Of a DNA stretch of 29,740 nucleotides, positions 25,273 through 29,740 are shown in pieces. Position 1 is the stretch's first letter, and each line of letters opens with the position of its first letter. Origin of the DNA: an uncultured Ignavibacteria bacterium (GTDB lineage Bacteria > Bacteroidota > Ignavibacteria > Ignavibacteriales > Melioribacteraceae); NCBI GenBank assembly GCA_937930275.1, contig CALGLM010000123.1, positions 1 through 29,740 of the forward strand, read 5' to 3'. The position numbers and the translations under genes are program-made. Under the pieces are notes generated by a model. The model had not been told where the DNA came from, did not search any database, and saw nothing but the letters and a program-made list of their open reading frames with translations.

Positions 25273-25713
25273 TTGAAACAACAAAAACTAACGCGGTTTG
25301 TAAAAGCCGAAGAAGCAGACAAAAGGTGGTATGTTGTTGATGCAAACGGTAAGGTTTTAGGCCGCTTGGCAGCAGAAATAGCCAAAATTATACGCGGAAA
25401 AAACAAAGCTGTATTTACGCCGAATATGGACGCCGGTGATTATGTGATAGTTATTAACGCCGATAAAGTTAAAATGACAGGAAAGCGTGAACTATACAAA
25501 ACCTATTTTTCTTATACGGGATACCCGGGCGGAGCCAGATTTGCAAAATTTAGCGATGTAAAAGAAAGAAAACCCGAATTTGCTATCAAAAACGCAGTAC
25601 GCGGAATGCTACCCAAAACAAAATTGGGTGATAAGTTAATTAAGAATTTAAAGGTTTATGCAGGTGATGTTCACCCACACGCAGCACAAAAACCGGAAAC
25701 AAAAAGTATTTAA
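25273..25713 (+). CDS. rplM: 50S ribosomal protein L13 (TTG start)
   Basis: Large-subunit protein of 146 residues. Hallmarks: RWYVVDANGKVLGRLAAEIAKIIRGK, TPNMDAGDYVIVINADKV, TGKRELYKTYFSYTGYPGG, AVRGMLPKTKLGDKLIKNLKVYAG and a final HPHAAQKP. The start is TTG at 25273, placed 6 bases after a strong GGAGG (25262-25266); no in-frame ATG lies close enough to give the conserved N-terminus. A weak initiation codon paired with a strong ribosome-binding site may keep L13 output in balance. First gene of the translation cluster; rpsI follows after 12 bases. Confidence 0.97.
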   Translation: MKQQKLTRFVKAEEADKRWYVVDANGKVLGRLAAEIAKIIRGKNKAVFTPNMDAGDYVIVINADKVKMTGKRELYKTYFSYTGYPGGARFAKFSDVKERKPEFAIKNAVRGMLPKTKLGDKLIKNLKVYAGDVHPHAAQKPETKSI

Positions 25714-25725
25714 GAGGAATAGTTA

Positions 25726-26112
25726 ATGGCTGATAAATTATTTGTCGGAAGAAGAAAAAACGCTGTAGCCAGAGTATTTTTAAGAACCGGATCAGGCAAG
25801 ATAACAATTAACGATCGTGAATTTGAAAATTATTTTCCTATCAAATTTCACAGAGATGATGTATTGTTACCATTCATTCTTACAGATACTACAAGTAAAT
25901 TTGACGTATATGTTAATGTTAAAGGCGGCGGAATATCCGGACAGTCGGAAGCTATAAGATTAGCTATTTCCCGCGCTTTATTATTTGTAAGCGGTGATAA
26001 CCGTCCTGCATTAAAATCTGCAGGTTTATTAAGAAGAGATCCACGTATGGTTGAACGTAAAAAATATGGTCAGCCAAAAGCAAGAAAGAGATTTCAATTT
26101 AGTAAGAGATAA
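25726..26112 (+). CDS. rpsI: 30S ribosomal protein S9
   Basis: Small-subunit protein of 128 residues whose C-terminal tail reaches the P-site tRNA. Conserved features: [22 protein letters not shown] at the start, [22 protein letters not shown] in the centre, and the basic end [28 protein letters not shown] with the invariant SKR terminus. AGAGG precedes the ATG. Paired with rplM as in most bacteria, and separated from rpsB by a 106-base gap that holds a folded leader. Confidence 0.97.
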   Translation: MADKLFVGRRKNAVARVFLRTGSGKITINDREFENYFPIKFHRDDVLLPFILTDTTSKFDVYVNVKGGGISGQSEAIRLAISRALLFVSGDNRPALKSAGLLRRDPRMVERKKYGQPKARKRFQFSKR

Positions 26113-26143
26113 TTTTTATTTTTTAATCATTCATATTTTCCGA

Positions 26144-26185
26144 TTTGCTGCCTGTGTCCCTACGTAAAAATGGGATAAAAGCAAA
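26144..26185 (+). promoter_or_regulatory. Candidate folded leader upstream of rpsB
   Basis: The outer stem TTTGCT (26144-26149) / AGCAAA (26180-26185) encloses the inner stem TCCC (26157-26160) / GGGA (26172-26175) with an asymmetric internal loop (7 and 4 bases). It lies 33 bases before the rpsB ATG in an otherwise unpaired gap. Its place suggests autoregulation by S2, but the structure is short and was found by eye. Confidence 0.4.
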
Positions 26186-26218
26186 GTTGACGAAAATAAA
26201 GGAAAAACAGGAGAAACA

Positions 26219-27127
26219 ATGCCAAAAGTCCAATTGACAGAACTTGTAGAGGCAGGTGCACACTTTGGTCACCTTACCCGCCGTTGGAACCCCAAAATGA
26301 AACCGTTTATTTTTATGGAAAAAAACGGTATCCATATTATAGACTTACGAAAGACTGTAGATTCGATTGATGTTGCCGCATCGGCATTAACAAATATTGT
26401 TGCTCAAAATAAAAGAATTTTATTTGTCGGTACAAAAAAGCAGGCAAAAAATGCTATTGCTGCCGAAGCAAGAAGAAGTGACAGTAATTGGGTTAGTGAA
26501 AGATGGTTAGGCGGAATGTTAACAAACTTTCAAACCATTCGTAAAAGCATTAAACGTATGCAGACCATCGAAAAAATGGAAAGCGACGGTACTTTCGAAA
26601 AAATTACAAAAAAAGAAAGATTAGTGTTTTCACGCGAAAAAGATAAATTACGTGCAGTTTTAGACGGTGTTGAAACCTTACAAAAACTTCCGGGTGCTTT
26701 ATTTGTTGTTGATATTAAAAAAGAATCTATTGCCGTAAAAGAAGCTCATAGATTAAATATTCCGGTATTTGCAATTGTTGATACAAATTGTGGTCCCGAT
26801 GAAGTTGATTATGTAATTCCGGCTAACGATGATGCAACACGCGCTATCGAAATAATAGTACGAGTAATGAGTGATGCAATTATTGAAGGACAGGCAAAAG
26901 CAAAAGAATTAATGGCTGAAGAAGCTGCCGAAAGAGAACGCAACGCAAAAGAAGAAGAAACCGAAGGCGGAGACGAAAATTCAAGACAAACCAGAAAGAA
27001 ACCGGTTCGTTTTAAAGATAGAAAAGACAGACGTGGTAATTTTGGTAAAAGACCGGGTGAAGAACAAGTTGAAGAAACTACCGATAACACAGAAGCTCCC
27101 GAAACTGAAAAGACCACTGAAGAGTAG
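26219..27127 (+). CDS. rpsB: 30S ribosomal protein S2 with extended acidic/basic tail
   Basis: Small-subunit protein. The core (about residues 1-228) is typical: [80 protein letters not shown] and [12 protein letters not shown]. The total is 302 residues, about 60-70 longer than E. coli S2; the extra C-terminal tail is charged and low in complexity, with a basic patch ([20 protein letters not shown]) followed by a Glu/Thr-rich end. Tails of this kind occur in some FCB-group S2 proteins. AGGAG lies 6 bases before the ATG. tsf follows after 28 bases, the usual order. Confidence 0.96.
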   Translation: MPKVQLTELVEAGAHFGHLTRRWNPKMKPFIFMEKNGIHIIDLRKTVDSIDVAASALTNIVAQNKRILFVGTKKQAKNAIAAEARRSDSNWVSERWLGGMLTNFQTIRKSIKRMQTIEKMESDGTFEKITKKERLVFSREKDKLRAVLDGVETLQKLPGALFVVDIKKESIAVKEAHRLNIPVFAIVDTNCGPDEVDYVIPANDDATRAIEIIVRVMSDAIIEGQAKAKELMAEEAAERERNAKEEETEGGDENSRQTRKKPVRFKDRKDRRGNFGKRPGEEQVEETTDNTEAPETEKTTEE

Positions 27128-27155
27128 ATAGAAAAAATAAATATAGGAAATAAAA

Positions 27156-28013
27156 ATGGCTATTACAGCAAGTCAAGTAAATGAATTAAGACAAAAAACC
27201 GGCGCCGGAATGATGGATTGCAAGAAAGCTTTAACAGAAGCTGACGGCGATTTTGAAAAAGCAATTGAAATATTACGTAAAAAAGGTGCTGCCGTTGCCG
27301 CTAAACGTGCAGATAGATCTGCAAATGAAGGTATTGTTCTTACTAAGGTTACGGATGACTTTAAAAAAGCTTATATGGTTGAAGTTAATTGCGAAACAGA
27401 TTTTGTTGCAAAAAGTACCGATTTCTTAAATTTTGCTAATTCTGTTTTAGAAACACTTACTACTAAAGAACCAAAAAACCTTGAAGAACTTTTAAGTTTT
27501 GATAATTTAGCCAATAATTTACAAGATTTAATTGGTAAAATTGGTGAAAAAATTGAAGTTTCAAGATTTGTGATTGAATCAACCGATAACGGTTGTGTTA
27601 ACGAATACGTTCACCATGGTAGCAAACTTGCTATTATTGTACGTGCCGATAACTTAGGTAATGGTGACGCCGAAGAACTTAAAACTTTATTACGCAACGT
27701 TGCTATGCAGGTTGCATCAATGAATCCGTTAGTTCTTTATCGTGAAGAAGTACCTACAGATACTTTAAATAAAGAAATTGAAATTTATAAAGATTTAGCT
27801 CGTAAAGAAGGTAAACCGGAAAATATTTTAGAAAGAATTGCAACCGGTAAATTAGAAAAATATTTTGAAGAAAACTGCTTGTTTGAACAAGTTTATGTAA
27901 AAGATAATACTAAAAAAATTAAAGATTTAGTAAGTGACTTCAATAAAAAATATGGTACCGAAGTAAAATTGGTTAAATTTTACAGATATCATTTAAGCGA
28001 TGCTAAAAAATAG
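27156..28013 (+). CDS. tsf: Translation elongation factor Ts
   Basis: Guanine-nucleotide exchange factor that recycles EF-Tu. The UBA-like N-terminus (QVNELRQKTGAGMMDCKKALTEADGDFEKAIEILRKKG) and the exchange segment MVEVNCETDFVAKSTDF are intact; a second landmark is NVAMQVASMNPL. At 285 residues the length is normal for bacterial EF-Ts. It shares a transcript with rpsB; a strong terminator follows 15 bases after the stop, which separates it from pyrH. Confidence 0.97.
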   Translation: MAITASQVNELRQKTGAGMMDCKKALTEADGDFEKAIEILRKKGAAVAAKRADRSANEGIVLTKVTDDFKKAYMVEVNCETDFVAKSTDFLNFANSVLETLTTKEPKNLEELLSFDNLANNLQDLIGKIGEKIEVSRFVIESTDNGCVNEYVHHGSKLAIIVRADNLGNGDAEELKTLLRNVAMQVASMNPLVLYREEVPTDTLNKEIEIYKDLARKEGKPENILERIATGKLEKYFEENCLFEQVYVKDNTKKIKDLVSDFNKKYGTEVKLVKFYRYHLSDAKK

Positions 28014-28028
28014 TTTTTGTTTTTAGTT

Positions 28029-28060
28029 AAAGGTCTTACATTTGTAAGACCTTTTTTTTT
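28029..28060 (+). terminator. Intrinsic terminator between tsf and pyrH
   Basis: AAAGGTCTTAC (28029-28039) pairs perfectly with GTAAGACCTTT (28044-28054) around a 4-base loop, followed by a run of T to 28060. The loop region also reads TACATTTG (28037-28044), a match to the -7 promoter consensus with TTTG 17 bases upstream, probably by chance. Confidence 0.93.
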
Positions 28061-28142
28061 GCCCGCCTGTAAAAAATATAATTTTATATAAATTAAAAAA
28101 ATATTATCTTAAAATATAAATTATTTAAAAATCGGATTGTTT

Positions 28143-28859
28143 ATGGCTGAATTGAAATTTAAAAGAATTTTATTAAAACTTAGCGGTGAATCATTAATGG
28201 GAAAAAAGGGGAGCGGTATTGATCCCCAAGTATTAAAATTTTATGCAAAAGAGATTAAAAAAGTTCATGATTTAGGTGCAGAAATAGGAATTGTTATAGG
28301 CGGCGGAAATATTTTTAGAGGATTAAGCGCAGAAGAACAAGGGATTGACAGGGTAACCGGCGACCAAATGGGTATGCTTGCAACTATGATTAATTCTCTT
28401 GCCTTACAAAATGCTTTGGAAAAAGAAGGCATGTTTACCAGATTAATGAGCGCAATAAAAATGGAGCAAATAGCCGAACCGGTTATAAGAAGAAGAGCAG
28501 TAAGACATCTTGAGAAAAATAGAATTGTTATTTTTGGAGCCGGTACCGGTCATCCCTATTTTAGTACGGATACGGCTGCTTCGTTAAGAGCTGTTGAAAT
28601 TGGTGCAGATGCGATATTAAAAGGAACTCGTGTTAACGGTGTTTACGATAGCGATCCGGAAAAAAATCCTGATGCATTATTTTATGATAGCATAACCTAC
28701 TCTGATATTTTAGCTAATAATTTGCGTGTAATGGATTTAACGGCAATTAGTTTATGTAAAGAAAATGATTTACCGATTATTGTATTTAATATGGATGTTG
28801 AAGATAATTTACTTAAATTATTAGTCGGCGAAAATATTGGTACACAAGTAAGAAAATAA
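28143..28859 (+). CDS. pyrH: UMP kinase
   Basis: Phosphorylates UMP to UDP in pyrimidine nucleotide synthesis; bacterial-type hexameric kinase of the amino-acid kinase fold. Signatures: [66 protein letters not shown] and [17 protein letters not shown] chose the ATG at 28143, which gives the usual [16 protein letters not shown] start; an in-frame TTG at 28137 would add two residues and has no advantage. 238 residues. The frr gene follows after 28 bases. Confidence 0.96.
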   Translation: MAELKFKRILLKLSGESLMGKKGSGIDPQVLKFYAKEIKKVHDLGAEIGIVIGGGNIFRGLSAEEQGIDRVTGDQMGMLATMINSLALQNALEKEGMFTRLMSAIKMEQIAEPVIRRRAVRHLEKNRIVIFGAGTGHPYFSTDTAASLRAVEIGADAILKGTRVNGVYDSDPEKNPDALFYDSITYSDILANNLRVMDLTAISLCKENDLPIIVFNMDVEDNLLKLLVGENIGTQVRK

Positions 28860-28887
28860 CTTAATATAGAACAAATTAGAGGTAATT

Positions 28888-29442
28888 ATGGATCAGACGG
28901 TAAAAGAAGCAAAAGAGAAAATGCAAAAATCGATTGATGCTTTTGCGTTAGAAATAGCAAAAGTAAGAACCGGAAAAGCCACTACTGCGTTACTTGACGG
29001 AGTTAAAGTTGAATATTACGGTAATCTTACACCATTATCAAAAATGGCAAACGTTTCTGTTTTGGATGCACATACTTTAGCAATAACACCTTGGGATAAA
29101 GGTGTAGTTTCGGCAATTGAAAAAGCGATTATGTCTGCCGATTTAGGATTAAACCCAAGAAGTGACGGTACAAATATAAAAGTTCCTATTCCTCCGTTAA
29201 CAGAAGAAAGACGTAAAGAAATGGTAAAACTTGTTAAAAAGTTTTCCGAAGATAGTAAAATTGCCGTTAGAAACATTAGACGTGATGCTAACGAACATAT
29301 AAAGAAGAATGAAAAAGATAAAAAAATTACAGAAGATGACAGAAAGCATTTGGAAGACGATATTCAAAAGATGACAAATGATTTTATTAAAAAAATAGAT
29401 GATATGGTAGTTGTTAAAGAAAAAGAAATTATGAAAGTATAG
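28888..29442 (+). CDS. frr: Ribosome recycling factor
   Basis: Splits post-termination ribosomes together with EF-G. The 184-residue chain is of standard length, with AKVRTGKATTALLDGVKVEYYG, PLSKMANVSVLDAHTLAITPWD, ADLGLNPRSDGTNIKVPIPPLTEERRKEMVK and the C-terminal helix HLEDDIQKMTNDFIKKID. AGAGG lies 7 bases before the ATG. It forms a pyrH-frr unit as in many bacteria and is closed by a terminator. Confidence 0.97.
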   Translation: MDQTVKEAKEKMQKSIDAFALEIAKVRTGKATTALLDGVKVEYYGNLTPLSKMANVSVLDAHTLAITPWDKGVVSAIEKAIMSADLGLNPRSDGTNIKVPIPPLTEERRKEMVKLVKKFSEDSKIAVRNIRRDANEHIKKNEKDKKITEDDRKHLEDDIQKMTNDFIKKIDDMVVVKEKEIMKV

Positions 29443-29456
29443 AATAAATAAACTCT

Positions 29457-29485
29457 AAAAAAGCTCCGTTTTCGGAGCTTTTTTT
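29457..29485 (+). terminator. Intrinsic terminator after frr
   Basis: The stem AAGCTCCG (29461-29468) pairs with CGGAGCTT (29473-29480) around a TTTT loop; flanking A and T runs extend it, followed by T's. Confidence 0.93.
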
Positions 29486-29600
29486 GTTTATGCCTATAAA
29501 AATTTAATAAATTAAATTTATTAATGAAAATAATAGTTGTAAATTTATAAAAATATTAATAATATAACTTGTCATATTAAAAATAAAAAAGGTGCAAAAT

Positions 29601-29740
29601 ATGAGTGTTACAAAAGAAGAAGCCTTGCTATACCATAGCGAAGGCAGAAAAGGGAAAATTGAAGTAATTCCTTCTAAACCGTGCTTTACGTCTCGAGATT
29701 TATCATTAGCTTACACACCCGGAGTAGCAGAACCGTGTAG
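29601..29740 (+). CDS. maeB: NADP-dependent malic enzyme, N-terminus only (right edge)
   Basis: Oxidative decarboxylation of malate to pyruvate. Only about 46 residues are inside the window: [20 protein letters not shown], then [26 protein letters not shown], which is the characteristic start of the MaeB type (often fused to a phosphotransacetylase-like domain, not visible here). An AGG precedes the ATG by about 8 bases. The truncation is due to the window. It forms its own unit, since a terminator separates it from frr. Confidence 0.88.
   Translation, partial: MSVTKEEALLYHSEGRKGKIEVIPSKPCFTSRDLSLAYTPGVAEPC

Noticed and set aside
24759..25340. Short plus-strand frames overlapping the DUF4412 gene and the rplM leader
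   Set aside because: They run out of frame with recognised genes; the one entering rplM would bypass its GGAGG-TTG start and give no L13 sequence.
1..29740. CRISPR array, tRNA/rRNA genes, insertion sequence or prophage
   Set aside because: No regularly spaced repeats, cloverleaf, transposase or integrase sequence, or phage structural gene was seen on either strand.

Overview
The window is AT-rich and comes from a member of the Bacteroidota/Chlorobiota (FCB) group, most likely on the Ignavibacteria/Kapabacteria side. The evidence is a gingipain-like protease ending in a type IX secretion sorting domain with the NYPNPFNPSTTI signature, a TonB-dependent receptor with lipoprotein partners, an S46 dipeptidyl-peptidase, and promoters of the Bacteroidetes form (TTTG, 20-base spacer, TAnnTTTG). 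Unlike typical Bacteroidia, many genes have clear Shine-Dalgarno sequences (GGAGG, AGGAG, AGAGG).

Layout. 1-2252 (-): menaquinone genes menF and menD, with menD running off the left edge. 2306-5508 (+): a YgjP-type metallopeptidase, proS and an RsmI-family methylase. 5520-11441 (-): a tight operon of a binding-protein/permease fusion, a second sugar-type permease with a large extra loop, an S46 exopeptidase and a small DUF1289 protein that overlaps the peptidase gene. 11600-15375: sensory genes, namely a CheW protein with an inserted CZB zinc domain (+), a lysine-rich secreted protein with 11-residue periodicity (-), and a Cache-HAMP chemoreceptor (-) split by a one-base frameshift in an A7 tract. 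15376-15812 holds no gene. 15813-19427 (+): the secreted C25 protease. 19674-24342 (+): TonB receptor and two lipoproteins, one with PEGA domains and a seven-repeat propeller. 24482-25150 (+): a DUF4412 protein. 25273-29442 (+): the translation cluster rplM-rpsI-rpsB-tsf-pyrH-frr. The start of a malic enzyme gene lies at the right edge.

How the genes work together. The left and right ends are housekeeping. The middle is surface and nutrient biology: a T9SS-exported protease, outer-membrane uptake through a TonB receptor with surface lipoproteins, a periplasmic dipeptidyl-peptidase co-transcribed with an ABC importer, and chemotaxis components. The ABC operon lacks an ATPase gene, so it must borrow one encoded elsewhere. 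The observations most worth checking are the slippery-site frameshift in the chemoreceptor, the unusual architecture of the ABC importer, the CZB insertion in CheW and the hendecad-repeat secreted protein. No phage, insertion sequence, CRISPR array, tRNA or rRNA was seen.
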